From Methylobacterium sp. FF17 (GTDB lineage: Bacteria; Pseudomonadota; Alphaproteobacteria; Rhizobiales; Beijerinckiaceae): DNA of 64,000 nucleotides. The notes under the pieces are model-generated. The model worked only from the letters and a program-made list of their open reading frames with translations, did no database searches and was not told where the DNA came from. The translations under genes and the position numbers were made by a program. The DNA lies in the NCBI RefSeq assembly GCF_025813715.1, contig NZ_CP107532.1:3922001-3986000 (forward strand). The letters are read 5' to 3'. Positions 18,100 through 29,792 of the stretch are shown here, piece by piece (the first letter of the stretch is position 1; each line of letters begins with the position of its first letter).

Positions 18100-18684
18100 A
18101 TGCGGTGTCCCTATTGCGGCGGTCCCGACACCCAGGTGAAGGATTCGCGGCCCAGCGACGACGCGGCGGCGATCCGCCGGCGCCGGGTCTGCCCGGATTG
18201 CGGCGGTCGCTTCACCACCTTCGAGCGGGTGCAGTTGCGCGAGCTCACCGTGCTCAAGCGGTCGGGCAAGCGGGTGCCCTTCGACCGCGACAAGCTGCAG
18301 CGCTCCATCGACGTGGCCGTGCGCAAGCGCCCGGTGGACCCCGAGCGGATCGAGCGCCTCGTCAGCGGGATCACCCGGCAGCTCGAGAGCGGCGGCGAGG
18401 CCGAGATCGCCAGCGAGGCCATCGGCGAACTGGTGATGGACGGCCTCAAGGGCCTCGACGACGTCGCCTACGTGCGCTTCGCCTCGGTCTACAAGAATTT
18501 CCGCGAAGCCAGCGACTTCAAGGCCCTGCTCGGCACCCTCGCCGATCCGATCGGGCCGGGCGCGCGGGTGCCCGCCGGAGAGGGTTCTGCCGTCGAGCCC
18601 GCTCCGGGGGATCCTGCTACGGGCGATCTTGCCGCCAAGGTCACACCCCTGCGGCCCAAGCGCCAGCCGAGAGCGCCGACGTGA
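18100..18684 (+). CDS. nrdR: Transcriptional repressor NrdR
   Basis: A 194-residue regulator that represses ribonucleotide reductase genes when dATP is high. It starts [18 protein letters not shown] and has a zinc ribbon (CPYC and CPDC pairs, residues 3-34) followed by an ATP-cone (about 49-140). The last 45 residues are a Pro/Ala-rich tail beyond the usual 150-residue length. It is followed by ribD after ten bases, the common alphaproteobacterial order. Confidence 0.96.
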   Translation: MRCPYCGGPDTQVKDSRPSDDAAAIRRRRVCPDCGGRFTTFERVQLRELTVLKRSGKRVPFDRDKLQRSIDVAVRKRPVDPERIERLVSGITRQLESGGEAEIASEAIGELVMDGLKGLDDVAYVRFASVYKNFREASDFKALLGTLADPIGPGARVPAGEGSAVEPAPGDPATGDLAAKVTPLRPKRQPRAPT

Positions 18685-18694
18685 GGGAGGGCCG

Positions 18695-19837
18695 ATGAGC
18701 GTGACCGGCATTCCGGAGGGCGATGTCTTGGAAGGCGATCCGCGCTTCATGCGCCTCGCCCTCGCCCTGGGGTATCGCAACCTGGGCCGGACCTGGCCGA
18801 ACCCCTCCGTGGGAGCCGTGGTGGTGGCGGGGGAGCCGGGTGCCGAGCGGATCGTCGGCCAAGGCGTCACGGCCCCCGGCGGGCGCCCGCACGCCGAACC
18901 GCTGGCGCTGGCGATGGCCGGCGCGGCGGCGCGGGGCGCGACCCTCTATGTGAGCCTGGAGCCGTGCTCGCATCACGGCCGCACGCCCCCCTGCACCGAC
19001 GCGATCGTGGCCGCGGGCATCACCCGCGTCGTCACCGCCCTGGAGGACCCGGACCCGCGCGTCGCCGGACGGGGCCACGGCCTTCTCCGGGAGGCCGGGA
19101 TCGCCGTGACCACCGGCGTCCTCGCGCGGGAGGCGGCGCGCGACCATCGCGGACACGTCACCCGCGTGACGCAGGGGCGGCCGAGCCTGCACCTCAAGCT
19201 CGCCCAGACCCGCGACGGCTTCGCCGGAGCGCCGGCCGAGCGCCTGCGCATCACGGGTCCCATCGCGGACGGCGCCGTGCATCTCTGGCGCGCCCACGCC
19301 GACGCCATCCTCGTCGGCATCGGCACCGCGCGCGCGGACGATCCGTCGCTGACCGTGCGCCTGCCCGGCCTGTCGGACCGGTCGCCCCTGCGGGTCGTGC
19401 TCGATTCCGCGCTGCGCATCCTGCCATCGACCTCCCTCGTCCGCAGCGCGCGGGACGTGCCGACGCTGATGATCACCACCCGGCGGGCGCCCATCCACGC
19501 CAAGCGGATGCTGGCTTCCTTCGGCGTCGAGGTGATCGGCGTCGAGTCCGACCGGAGCGGCCGGATCGACCTCGCCGCGGCGCTCCAGGCCCTGGCCGAG
19601 CGCGGGATCACCCGGGTCTGCTGCGAGGGAGGTCCCCAGCTGGCCGATGCGCTGGCGGCCGCCGACCTCGTCGACGTCTTCACCCGGATCACCGGCCCGA
19701 ACGCCCTGGGCGGCGCCGGGGGCCTGCCGGCCATCGGCCCGGCCCTGGCGGAACGGCTGGCGAGCGGCCATCTGAGGCCCGTCGAGACCCGGACCTTCGG
19801 CCCCGACCGGGCGGTCACCTACGAGCGGAGCGCCTGA
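18695..19837 (+). CDS. ribD: Bifunctional diaminohydroxyphosphoribosylaminopyrimidine deaminase/reductase
   Basis: RibD does the second and third steps of riboflavin synthesis. The N-terminal deaminase domain (about residues 15-140) shows PNPSVGAVVV, the zinc histidine in GRPHAEPLAL and the cysteines of SLEPCSHHGRTPPC. The C-terminal reductase domain (from about 165) has LKLAQTRDGF and DDPSLTVR, then CCEGGPQLADAL. The 380-residue length is normal. A GGGAGG ribosome-binding site precedes the start. One base separates it from ribE. Confidence 0.96.
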   Translation: MSVTGIPEGDVLEGDPRFMRLALALGYRNLGRTWPNPSVGAVVVAGEPGAERIVGQGVTAPGGRPHAEPLALAMAGAAARGATLYVSLEPCSHHGRTPPCTDAIVAAGITRVVTALEDPDPRVAGRGHGLLREAGIAVTTGVLAREAARDHRGHVTRVTQGRPSLHLKLAQTRDGFAGAPAERLRITGPIADGAVHLWRAHADAILVGIGTARADDPSLTVRLPGLSDRSPLRVVLDSALRILPSTSLVRSARDVPTLMITTRRAPIHAKRMLASFGVEVIGVESDRSGRIDLAAALQALAERGITRVCCEGGPQLADALAAADLVDVFTRITGPNALGGAGGLPAIGPALAERLASGHLRPVETRTFGPDRAVTYERSA

Positions 19838-19838
19838 G

Positions 19839-20483
19839 ATGTTCACCGGTCTCGTCACGGATGTCGGAGAAGTCGTGTCGGTCGCGGGCGACGACCGCCT
19901 GCGCCGCATCCGCATCCGCTCGCACTACGACCCCGCCTCGATCGCCCTCGGGGCCTCCATCGCCTGCTCGGGCCCCTGCCTCACGGCGGTGGCGGTGGAG
20001 CCGGCGGAGGGGGGCTGCATCTTCGCCATCGATGCCGCCGCCGAGACGCTGGCCCGCACCCATGTGGGCGCGTGGCGCGAGGGCCGGCGCCTGAACCTCG
20101 AACGCTCCCTCAAGATCGGCGACGAACTCGGCGGTCACCTCGTCACCGGCCACGTGGACGGGCTGGCCGAACTCGTCGCCCGCGATCCCGTGACGGGCGG
20201 GGAGGGCGATCCGCAATGGGCCCCGTCCGACCGCTTCACCCTGCGGGCGCCGGCCAACCTGTCGCGCTTCATCGCCGAGAAGGGCTCGGTCTGCCTCGAC
20301 GGCACTTCGCTCACCGTGAACACGGTGGCGGGCGACCTGTTCTCCGTCCTCCTCATCCCCCACACCCTCGCGGTCACCACCTGGGGGGAGCGCCGGGTCG
20401 GCGACCGGCTCAACCTCGAGGTCGACCTGATCGCCCGCTACGCCGCGCGCCTCTCCGAGAGCCGCGCCACGGTCGAAACCTGA
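19839..20483 (+). CDS. ribE: Riboflavin synthase alpha chain
   Basis: A 214-residue enzyme that dismutates two lumazines into riboflavin and the pyrimidine precursor. It has the duplicated lumazine-binding fold: the first copy begins MFTGLVTDVGEV, the second around GGHLVTGHVDGLAEL, with SVCLDGTSLTVN as the conserved second-copy motif. It immediately follows ribD, and translation is probably coupled. The 151-base gap to ribH has no FMN riboswitch consensus. Confidence 0.96.
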   Translation: MFTGLVTDVGEVVSVAGDDRLRRIRIRSHYDPASIALGASIACSGPCLTAVAVEPAEGGCIFAIDAAAETLARTHVGAWREGRRLNLERSLKIGDELGGHLVTGHVDGLAELVARDPVTGGEGDPQWAPSDRFTLRAPANLSRFIAEKGSVCLDGTSLTVNTVAGDLFSVLLIPHTLAVTTWGERRVGDRLNLEVDLIARYAARLSESRATVET

Positions 20484-20634
20484 AGGCACCGCACCGGCGG
20501 CTATGCCTGCGGCGCGCTTGTGGCCACGTCGCCTTCGGTCTATCGCTCGCGCCTGCGATCGAAGGACGCCGCTCTGCGGTCCGGTCTCCGCGTGGGGCGG
20601 GGGCGTCCGCCGCTCGCATCCGTGAAGGCTTCCC

Positions 20635-21138
20635 ATGGTATCGCTCCCTTACGCCGCCCGCTCGCTACCCAACATGAAGGGCGCCCGCGTCCTCGTGGTC
20701 GAAGCCCGCTACTACGAGGACCTGTCGGACGAGCTCCTGGCGGGTGCGCGCGCCGCCCTCGCGACGGCCGAGGCCGAGGCCACCGTGGTGACGGTCCCGG
20801 GCGCCCTGGAGATCCCCGCCGCCATCGCGATCCTGGTGGAGGCCGCCGCCCGCGCGGGACAGCCCTACGATGCGGCGGTGGCGCTCGGCTGCGTCATTCG
20901 CGGCGAGACCGGGCACTACGACATCGTGGCCGGCGAGAGTGCGCGCGCGCTGATGGACCTGTCCGTCAGCCTGCGCCTGCCGTTGGGCAACGGCATCCTG
21001 ACCGTAGAGACCGAGGCCCAGGCCCAGGCCCGCGCACGGGTCGCCGAACTGAACAAGGGCGGCGGGGCCGCCGAGGCCGCGCTCGCGGTGCTGGCGCTCA
21101 AGCGCGACGCATCGGCCGCGCCGGTCGGAGAGGATTGA
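20635..21138 (+). CDS. ribH: 6,7-dimethyl-8-ribityllumazine synthase
   Basis: A 167-residue enzyme that condenses the ribityl pyrimidine with dihydroxybutanone phosphate. It shows [11 protein letters not shown], the conserved [16 protein letters not shown] with its catalytic histidine, and [12 protein letters not shown]. The N-terminus is about ten residues longer than usual; a start at the internal ATG before [13 protein letters not shown] (20671) is possible. It sits between ribE and nusB in the classic order. Confidence 0.95.
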   Translation: MVSLPYAARSLPNMKGARVLVVEARYYEDLSDELLAGARAALATAEAEATVVTVPGALEIPAAIAILVEAAARAGQPYDAAVALGCVIRGETGHYDIVAGESARALMDLSVSLRLPLGNGILTVETEAQAQARARVAELNKGGGAAEAALAVLALKRDASAAPVGED

Positions 21139-21143
21139 ACATC

Positions 21144-21638
21144 ATGGCCAACAACGCTGGGGTGAAGACCTCCGAGCGGAGCGGCGCGCGCCTCGCGGTG
21201 GTGCAGGCGCTCTACGACATGGAGATCTCGGGCAAGGGCGTGATCGAGGCGCTGGCCGAGTTCGAAACCTTCTGGATCGGCCGCGAGGTCGACGGCATCG
21301 CGCATCCCCAGGCCGAGATCGCCTTCTTCCGCGACATCCTGCGCGGCGTCGTGGACGAGCAGCGGGCGATCGACCCGCAGCTCGACGGCGCCCTGGCGGC
21401 CGGCTGGCCCCTCAAGCGGATCGAGGCCGTGCTGCGCGCGATCCTGCGCGCCGGCGCCTACGAGCTCATGTACCGGCGCGACGTGCCGGCCCGCGTGGTG
21501 ATCTCGGAATATGTCGACGTCGCGCACAGCTTCTACGACGGCGACGAGCCGGGCCTGATCAACGGCGTCCTCGACAAGGTCGGGCGCGAGGTGCGCGGCA
21601 ACGAGTTCGCGGGCCTGCCGGCCTCCGGCCGGGCCTGA
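21144..21638 (+). CDS. nusB: Transcription antitermination protein NusB
   Basis: A 164-residue RNA-binding protein that works with NusE (S10) in rRNA antitermination. The all-helical family pattern is clear: ARLAVVQALYDMEISG near the start, LKRIEAVLRAILRAGAYEL in the middle and VISEYVDVAHSFYDGDEPG with FINGVLDK-like LINGVLDKVGRE at the end. It starts five bases after ribH and ends four bases before thiL. Confidence 0.95.
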   Translation: MANNAGVKTSERSGARLAVVQALYDMEISGKGVIEALAEFETFWIGREVDGIAHPQAEIAFFRDILRGVVDEQRAIDPQLDGALAAGWPLKRIEAVLRAILRAGAYELMYRRDVPARVVISEYVDVAHSFYDGDEPGLINGVLDKVGREVRGNEFAGLPASGRA

Positions 21639-21642
21639 GCCG

Positions 21643-22662
21643 ATGGCCCGCCCGGACGAGGACGGGCTGATCGCGCGCTACTTCGCGCCCCTGGCCGGCC
21701 CCGGCGCGGACGGCCTCACCGACGACGCCGCGACCCTGACGCCGAACCCGGGCTGCGACCTCGTCCTCACCGCCGACGCCATCGTGGCCGGCGTGCACTA
21801 CTTCCCCGACGACCCGCCGGATTCCATCGCCCGCAAGGCGCTGGGCGTGAACGTCTCGGATCTGGCCGCCAAGGGCGCGCGCCCGCGGGGCTACCTGCTC
21901 ACCCTCGCCCTGCCGGACGACTGGACCGAGGACTGGCTCGCCGGTTTCGCGGCCGGCCTCGGGGAAGGCATCGCCGCCTTCGGGGGCGACCTCCTCGGGG
22001 GCGACACCGTCCGGGCCGCAGGCCCGGCCCTGATCGGCATCACCGCCATCGGCGAGGTGCCGCAGGGCGGCATGGTCCGGCGGAGGGGCGCCCGCATCGG
22101 CGACCGGCTCTGCGTCAGCGGCACCATCGGCGACGCCGCCCTCGGCCTGCACCTGCGTGGGCCCGCACCACCGGCCTGGGCAGGGGGCCTCGATGCGCAG
22201 GACCGCGCCGCCCTGATCGACCGCTACCGGCACCCGCGCCCACGCGTCGCCCTGGCGCCGGTCCTGCGCGCCCATGCGCGCGCCGCGATGGACGTCTCGG
22301 ACGGGCTCGCCGGCGATCTCGCCAAGATGCTGAAGGGCGACACGTCGAAGGACAAGGCGTCGAACGGGAAGGGCCGCTCGGCGGCGATCGATCTGTCCGC
22401 GCTGCCCCTCTCTGAGGCCGCCACCCGCGCCCTGGCGGCAGCGCCCGAGGCACTCGCCACGATCGTCACCGGCGGCGACGATTACGAAATTCTCTGCGCG
22501 GTGGCTCCGGAACGCCTCGACGCCCTACTGACGGATGCGGTGCGGGCCGGCACACCCCTGACCTGCATCGGCACCGTCACGGCGGAAGACGCGCCGCCGA
22601 TCTTCCGGCAGGCCTCGGGGCAAGACCTGCGCCTCGGCGCCGGTTCGTTCAGCCACTTCTGA
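21643..22662 (+). CDS. thiL: Thiamine-monophosphate kinase
   Basis: A 339-residue kinase that makes thiamine diphosphate. Its PurM-like fold shows GLTDDAATLTPNPG, LVLTADAIVAGVHYFPDDPP, the FGGDLLGGDTV metal site and MDVSDGLAGDLAKML. The C-terminal part ends VTGGDDYEILCAV and a final short domain. A lysine-rich insert (DTSKDKASNGKGRS, about residues 229-242) is unusual for the family and probably a surface loop. It is the last gene of the nrdR-rib-nusB run. Confidence 0.95.
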   Translation: MARPDEDGLIARYFAPLAGPGADGLTDDAATLTPNPGCDLVLTADAIVAGVHYFPDDPPDSIARKALGVNVSDLAAKGARPRGYLLTLALPDDWTEDWLAGFAAGLGEGIAAFGGDLLGGDTVRAAGPALIGITAIGEVPQGGMVRRRGARIGDRLCVSGTIGDAALGLHLRGPAPPAWAGGLDAQDRAALIDRYRHPRPRVALAPVLRAHARAAMDVSDGLAGDLAKMLKGDTSKDKASNGKGRSAAIDLSALPLSEAATRALAAAPEALATIVTGGDDYEILCAVAPERLDALLTDAVRAGTPLTCIGTVTAEDAPPIFRQASGQDLRLGAGSFSHF

Positions 22663-22749
22663 CGGCGGCCGGGCGCGTCCGGCACCCTTCCTGCTTGGCC
22701 CTCCGATGGCACGCCGCCACGAAGCGTCGTCGCGGGCGAGGGAACGGAC

Positions 22750-23190
22750 ATGAACGAATTCGGTTGGCGGCGCCGCGCGCTCCTTGCGGGCTGTCTCGGC
22801 CTCGCCGCACTGGCATTCCCCGCGTGGGCGGACGAGACCGGGCGCCTCACCACCCACGTCCTCGACACGGCGAACGGCAAGCCGGCGGCGGGCATGGGAA
22901 TCGATTTCTACAGGCGGGAGGGCGAGGGCTATGCCCTCGTGGCCTCGACCCGCACCAACAAGGACGGGCGCACCGACAAGCCCCTGATGGCGGGCGACGC
23001 CTTCAAGCCGGGAAGCTATCAGATCGTCTTCCACGTCGCCGCGTATTACCGGGGCCTCGGCATGCCCCTGGCCGAGCCGGCTTTCCTCGACACGGTGCCG
23101 GTGCAGTTTTCCATCGCGGACGGCAAGGCGCATTACCACGTGCCCCTTCTGACCACGCCGTGGAGCTACGCGACCTATCGGGGAAGCTGA
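22750..23190 (+). CDS. uraH: Exported 5-hydroxyisourate hydrolase (transthyretin-like)
   Basis: A 146-residue enzyme that hydrolyses 5-hydroxyisourate to OHCU in uric acid breakdown. The catalytic marks are LTTHVLDTANGKPA, the Arg/Asn of STRTNKDGR, HYHVPLLT and the C-terminal YRGS signature. Unlike cytosolic homologues it begins with MNEFGWRRRALLAG, a hydrophobic stretch and an AWA cleavage site near residue 28; the three arginines may even mark Tat export. It lies six bases before an OHCU decarboxylase gene that is also predicted to be exported, so both steps appear periplasmic. Confidence 0.92.
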   Translation: MNEFGWRRRALLAGCLGLAALAFPAWADETGRLTTHVLDTANGKPAAGMGIDFYRREGEGYALVASTRTNKDGRTDKPLMAGDAFKPGSYQIVFHVAAYYRGLGMPLAEPAFLDTVPVQFSIADGKAHYHVPLLTTPWSYATYRGS

Positions 23191-23196
23191 GCCCGG

Positions 23197-23847
23197 ATGC
23201 CGCGCCGCACCGCGCATCCCGCCATCCTGGCCGCCCTCGCGCTGCTGGGCTGCTGGCCGGCCGATCCGGCAGAGGCCACGCCCGAGCCTGGGGCACCCGA
23301 GTCTGCCGCACCGGAAACGGTGATCCCGGCTCCGGTCGACCTGGCGCGCGTCAACGGCATGGACCGCGACGCCTTCGTGAGCACCTTCGGCGGAATCTTC
23401 GAGCACTCGCCCTGGGTGGCCGAGCGGGCCTGGGCGGCCCGGCCCTTCGCCAATCGTGACGCGCTCCACGCCGCCATGGTGGTGGTGGCGCGCACCGCCT
23501 CGGCGCCGGAGATCCTGGCGCTGCTCAACGCCCATCCCGAACTCGCCGGTCCCGAAGCGCGGGCCCGCCAGATGACCACCGCCTCCGTCTCCGAGCAGGG
23601 CAGTGCCGGCCTCGACCGCATGAGCCCGGCGGAATTCGACCGGTTCGACCGCCTCAACGCGGCGTATCGTGCGCGCTTCGGCTTCCCCTTCATCATCGCG
23701 GTGCGCGGGCGCGGACGCGCCGAGATCCTGCGGGAGTTCGAGCGCCGCCTGGCGGACACCCCCGACGCGGAACGCGAGGCGGCCCTCGACGCGGTCGCGG
23801 CGATCACCCGGATGCGCCTCGAACGCAGGGTCGCCCCCTCGCCCTGA
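23197..23847 (+). CDS. uraD: OHCU decarboxylase, predicted lipoprotein
   Basis: A 216-residue enzyme that decarboxylates OHCU to S-allantoin. The body (from about residue 48) matches the family: FGGIFEHSPWVAERAW with the conserved histidine, NAHPELAG, SEQGSAGLD, and FGFPFIIAVRGRGRAEIL. The N-terminus is atypical: MPRRTAHPAILAALALLGC ends in an LLGC lipobox with C19, followed by a Pro/Ala/Glu-rich linker. This predicts a lipid-anchored periplasmic enzyme. It forms a pair with uraH; no urate oxidase gene lies in the window. Confidence 0.9.
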   Translation: MPRRTAHPAILAALALLGCWPADPAEATPEPGAPESAAPETVIPAPVDLARVNGMDRDAFVSTFGGIFEHSPWVAERAWAARPFANRDALHAAMVVVARTASAPEILALLNAHPELAGPEARARQMTTASVSEQGSAGLDRMSPAEFDRFDRLNAAYRARFGFPFIIAVRGRGRAEILREFERRLADTPDAEREAALDAVAAITRMRLERRVAPSP

Positions 23848-24485
23848 TCGGCCGGACGGCCCAAGCGCACCCGCGAGCCCACGCCGCGCCGTCATTCCGG
23901 GTGATCCGCGAGGACGCGTTATTGCGCCTGCTCACACCGCTTCCCCGTCCCAACTCACGAACAGGTACTATATTTCTAAATGGATCGCGCCGTGCACCGC
24001 ATCGACGCCATTGCGCGACGTGACTGAAGTCCTGCGTCACTTCGTTCCCTGCAGCAAATCAAGAGACCGTTGAGCGGATATTCAGTATTCGCCTCGGCCT
24101 CCCCGGGGATCCTGCCGTCCTAACCCGACCTGAAGGCGAACGACCAAAGCCTTCATTTCGCTTCACAACGCGACCTGCAATGGCAACGGGCAACCCTTGC
24201 GCCCAAACAGGGCCGTTGCTCCGCGCGCGCCATACCGCAACGCACAAATATTTGCGGATGAAAAACCTAAGCAGCATTTGCAAGCGCTCACGAAGTTTGG
24301 CACTCAAGGCAGGCGCACGCCACGACGACCTGCCAATACTGGCCTTTCGATCCACCCGGCGAACGCATCACGAAGCCGCCCGCATCGTGGAAAATCCCGA
24401 ACATCCAAGAAGTCCAGGAAACGGCTGATACGAATAAGACGATACCGAGGTCCCGCACGGACAGCACCCAATCAAGGACGGTCGC
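23848..24485. other. Non-coding stretch upstream of hppA
   Basis: These 638 bases between uraD and hppA hold no supported gene. Base composition is visibly richer in A and T than in the flanking genes (for example around 23960-23985 and 24240-24270). Short open frames here have no recognisable features. It may hold the hppA promoter, a long leader or a small RNA, but I can assign nothing firmly. Confidence 0.5.
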
Positions 24486-26633
<2,148 letters not shown>

Positions 26634-26703
26634 GGGCGCCGGCCGAATCCGGGATCCGATCTGCACACCGAAAGTTCCGCGCGCATTCAACCCAGAGCAA
26701 CAC

Positions 26704-26735
26704 GGGGATCGCCTCGAATCTCGGGCGGTCCCCTT
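26704..26735 (+). terminator. Probable terminator of hppA
   Basis: A 10-bp stem (GGGGATCGCC with GGCGGTCCCC, one G-T pair), 10-base loop, followed by TTGT. It lies between the convergent hppA and MFS genes. Confidence 0.5.
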
Positions 26736-26863
26736 GTCGTCATGATCCCCCGGCATCCGGGTTTGGCTCTGCACCGCCCGGAGCGGAAGCGGCCGGCGAG
26801 GGACGAAGAGGAAAATCACTGTCCGACGAAGCCGGACGGCGCCGAGACGCGGGAGGGACGGAA

Positions 26864-28027
26864 CTACCTGACGCGCCAGAGGGATACGGCGAGCGCGACG
26901 TTCACCAGGGCGAGCACGGCCAGGAGGGCGTAGGTCGCATCGGCGCCCGCATGCGTCAGCACGACGGCCCCGAGGGAGGGTGCAAGCGCCTGCGCCACCA
27001 GGCTCGGACGCGCGAGGCGGCCGACGAGGGGCGCGTAGCGTTCGGGTCCGAACAGGGCCAAGGGCACCGTCCCGCGGGCGATGGAGTAGATCCCGTTGCC
27101 GGCCCCGTAGAGGATCAGCGCGAGCCCGACCAAGGGCAGGCCCGCCGCCAGCATCGCGACGCCGACGGCCACCAGGACCATCGCCGCCGTGAGGGTCCAC
27201 AGAGGATGGTGTCGGCCCTTCCCGGCCATCTCGACGATGCGGGCGCCGACCTGGGATGGGCCGATCAGCGCGCCGTAGGCGACGGCCGAGGAGAGCGCGA
27301 CGCCACGGGCCTGGAGCAGGGTGATGAGGTGCACCGAGACCATGGCCGTCACGGTGCCTCCGAGGGTCAGCACGCCCGCCATGAGGAGGAAGGCACGGCG
27401 CTCCCGCCCATCGAGCCGGACGCCGCGGACCGGCCCCACGGATCGCGCGACCGGGTGTGCGGGTGGCCGGGGGATCGCGAGCAGGACGAGGGGCAACGTG
27501 ACCGCGAGATGAAGCCCGGCATAGGCGAGGCAGGTCCCGCGCCAGCCCACCTGCTCGATCAGGAAGGCGGAGAGTGGCCAGCATACCGTGCTGGCGAAGC
27601 CGCCCCAGAGTGTCAGCGTCGTGATGGCGCTCCGTGCCTCGGAGCCGTAGAGGCGCCCCAGCGTGGCGAAGGCCGGATCGTAGAGTCCGGTGCCCATGCC
27701 CAGACCGACGAGAAGCCAGCCCGCCAGGTAGGTCGGAAGGTTCGGGGCCAGGCCGAGGATGGCGAGGCCCGCGGCCAGGACCAGGGCCGCAAAGGCCAGG
27801 ACGGGCCGGCCTCCATGCTCCCCGATGAAGGCTCCCACGCGCGGCGAGACCAAACCCGCGACGAGGAGGCCCAGGGACAGGCCAGCGATGACCCACGCCA
27901 ACGGCCATCCCGTATCCTCCGACATCGGGGCGGCGAGCACCGACAGCAGGTAGAACGAGGAGCCCCAGGTCAGGATCTGGACGACCCCCAGGGCCGAGAT
28001 CACGGGCCAGCGGCGCGTCGGAGCCAT
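26864..28027 (-). CDS. MFS transporter of the arsenic locus
   Basis: A 387-residue major facilitator protein with about 12 hydrophobic segments. The start MAPTRRWPVISALGVVQILTW is followed by helix pairs and the loop segment GAFIGEHGGRPVL, a variant of MFS motif A. It begins seven bases after arsB, so it is very likely the last gene of the arsR-arsC-arsB transcript. MFS members of ars loci include ArsJ and related exporters of organic arsenicals, but ArsJ works with a glyceraldehyde-phosphate dehydrogenase gene, which is absent here. The substrate is therefore open. Confidence 0.85.
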   Translation of the reverse strand: MAPTRRWPVISALGVVQILTWGSSFYLLSVLAAPMSEDTGWPLAWVIAGLSLGLLVAGLVSPRVGAFIGEHGGRPVLAFAALVLAAGLAILGLAPNLPTYLAGWLLVGLGMGTGLYDPAFATLGRLYGSEARSAITTLTLWGGFASTVCWPLSAFLIEQVGWRGTCLAYAGLHLAVTLPLVLLAIPRPPAHPVARSVGPVRGVRLDGRERRAFLLMAGVLTLGGTVTAMVSVHLITLLQARGVALSSAVAYGALIGPSQVGARIVEMAGKGRHHPLWTLTAAMVLVAVGVAMLAAGLPLVGLALILYGAGNGIYSIARGTVPLALFGPERYAPLVGRLARPSLVAQALAPSLGAVVLTHAGADATYALLAVLALVNVALAVSLWRVR

Positions 28028-28034
28028 CGGTCCG

Positions 28035-29330
28035 CTACCCAGCCCCGAGCACGGGGAGCCAGAGCGCCAGGGCCACCAAGGTGACGAGCAGCACCGGCGG
28101 CGTGATGACGAGGCCGACCCGCATGTACTGGCCCCAGGTGATGTGCTGGCCCTTCGTGTCGAGGACGTGCAGCCAGAGCAGGGTCGCCAGGCTGCCAATG
28201 GGGGTGAATTTCGGGCCGAGATCGCACCCGATGACGTTGGCGTAGATCATGAGCTCACGCGTCAGCGGCGACAGGTCCGGGGCCTGCTGGATGGAGAGCG
28301 CACCCACCAGCACGCTCGGCATGTTGTTCATCACCGAGGAGAGGATGGCGGCGGCGAACCCGGTACCGAGGGTGGCGACGAACGGACCGTGGCCCGAGAG
28401 CCGGACGAGCCCTTGCGCCAGGTAGTCGGTCAGGCCGGCATTCTTCAGGCCGTAGACCACGAGGTACATGCCGAGGCTGAACAGCACGATCTGCCAGGGG
28501 GCCCCCGAAAGAACCGTGCGGATGGGGATGATCCGGCTGCGGTTGGCCAGGGCCAGGAGGACGAGCGCCCCCGCGCAGGTGACCACCGAGACCGGCACGC
28601 CAAACGGGGCCGTCACGAAGTAGGCGACCAGCAGCAAGCCGAGGAGCGGGAAGGCCGCCCGGAAGACCAGCGGGTCCTTGATCGCGTGACGTGGCGCTTC
28701 CAACTCGGCCACCGGGTAGGTGGCGGGCAGGTCGCGCCGGTAGAACAGCCACAGCACCACCAGGGTCACGGCGAGCGAGACCAGGTTCACCGGCACCATC
28801 ACGGCGGCGTATCGGCTGAAGGTGATGTCGAAGAAGTTTGCCGAGACGATATTGACGAGGTTCGAGATCACCAGCGGCAGGGAGGTCGAGTCCGCCACGA
28901 ATCCGCAGGCGACGATGAAGGCCAGCGCCGCCGCCGGCTTGAAGTCGAGACGGAGCAGGATCGCCAGCACGATGGGGGTGAGCAGCAGGGCCGCGCCGTC
29001 GTTGGCGAACACCGCCGCGATGGCCGCCCCCAGCAGGATGACCAGCGGGAACAGCCGGTGCCCCCGTCCGCCGCCCCAACGGGCGATGTGCAGCGCCGAC
29101 CAGTGGAAGAAGCCGGCCTCGTCGAGCAGGAGCGAGATGATGATCAGCGCCACGAAGGTGAAGGTGGCGTCCCAGACGATGTGCCAGACCACCGGGATGT
29201 CACCGGGGCTGATGACTCCGGTGGCGAGCGCCACGGCGGCCCCGATGAGAGCGCTCCATCCGATCCCGAACCCCTTCGGCTGCCAGATGACGAAGACGAG
29301 GGTGACCACGAAGATGGCGAGCGCGAGCAT
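28035..29330 (-). CDS. arsB: Arsenite efflux permease ArsB
   Basis: A 431-residue membrane transporter that expels arsenite using the proton gradient. It has 11-12 hydrophobic segments and the ion-transporter family marks [39 protein letters not shown] and [11 protein letters not shown], with the ArsB C-terminal region [23 protein letters not shown]. It lies 36 bases after arsC on the same strand and is followed at once by an MFS gene. Confidence 0.95.
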   Translation of the reverse strand: MLALAIFVVTLVFVIWQPKGFGIGWSALIGAAVALATGVISPGDIPVVWHIVWDATFTFVALIIISLLLDEAGFFHWSALHIARWGGGRGHRLFPLVILLGAAIAAVFANDGAALLLTPIVLAILLRLDFKPAAALAFIVACGFVADSTSLPLVISNLVNIVSANFFDITFSRYAAVMVPVNLVSLAVTLVVLWLFYRRDLPATYPVAELEAPRHAIKDPLVFRAAFPLLGLLLVAYFVTAPFGVPVSVVTCAGALVLLALANRSRIIPIRTVLSGAPWQIVLFSLGMYLVVYGLKNAGLTDYLAQGLVRLSGHGPFVATLGTGFAAAILSSVMNNMPSVLVGALSIQQAPDLSPLTRELMIYANVIGCDLGPKFTPIGSLATLLWLHVLDTKGQHITWGQYMRVGLVITPPVLLVTLVALALWLPVLGAG

Positions 29331-29366
29331 CGGGACCGTTTCTTGTTCTTTGAGAATTGGAACGGC

Positions 29367-29792
29367 TTAGGCGGTGGCGACGCGGCGCCCGTGCGCGTCG
29401 ACCACGCGCTCGCCGTCCTCCTTGACGAACTCGCCCTGCTGGGCCGGCAGGAGGTCGAGGACCTTCTCCGAGGGCCGGCACAGCGCGATGCCCTTCGGGC
29501 TCACCACCAGGGGGCGGTTCAGCAGGATCGGGTGCTCGGCGATGGCATCGAGAATCCGGTCGTCCGTCAGGCTCTCGTCGGCGAGGCCGAGCTCGGCGTA
29601 GGGCGTGCCCTTCTCGCGCAGGAGGTCACGGACGGTGACGCCGGCCCGGTCGGCGAGTTGGCGCAGCAGGATTCGGTTCGGCGGAGTCTTGAGGTACTCG
29701 ACCACGTGCGGTTCGAGGCCGGCGTTGCGGATGAGGGCCAGGGTGTTGCGGGACGTGCCGCAATCCGGGTTGTGGTAGATGACGACATCCAT
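29367..29792 (-). CDS. arsC: Glutaredoxin-coupled arsenate reductase
   Basis: A 141-residue enzyme that reduces arsenate to arsenite, the form exported by ArsB. Catalytic C11 is in NPDCGTSRNTLALI, and the arginine-containing HPILLNRPLVVSPKG motif is present. Length matches the plasmid R773 type. Its start codon overlaps the arsR stop by one base, so translation is coupled to the repressor. Confidence 0.96.
   Translation of the reverse strand: MDVVIYHNPDCGTSRNTLALIRNAGLEPHVVEYLKTPPNRILLRQLADRAGVTVRDLLREKGTPYAELGLADESLTDDRILDAIAEHPILLNRPLVVSPKGIALCRPSEKVLDLLPAQQGEFVKEDGERVVDAHGRRVATA

Noticed and set aside
20484..20634. FMN riboswitch before ribH
   Set aside because: The gap lacks the conserved FMN aptamer segments; its hairpins are short and unrelated.
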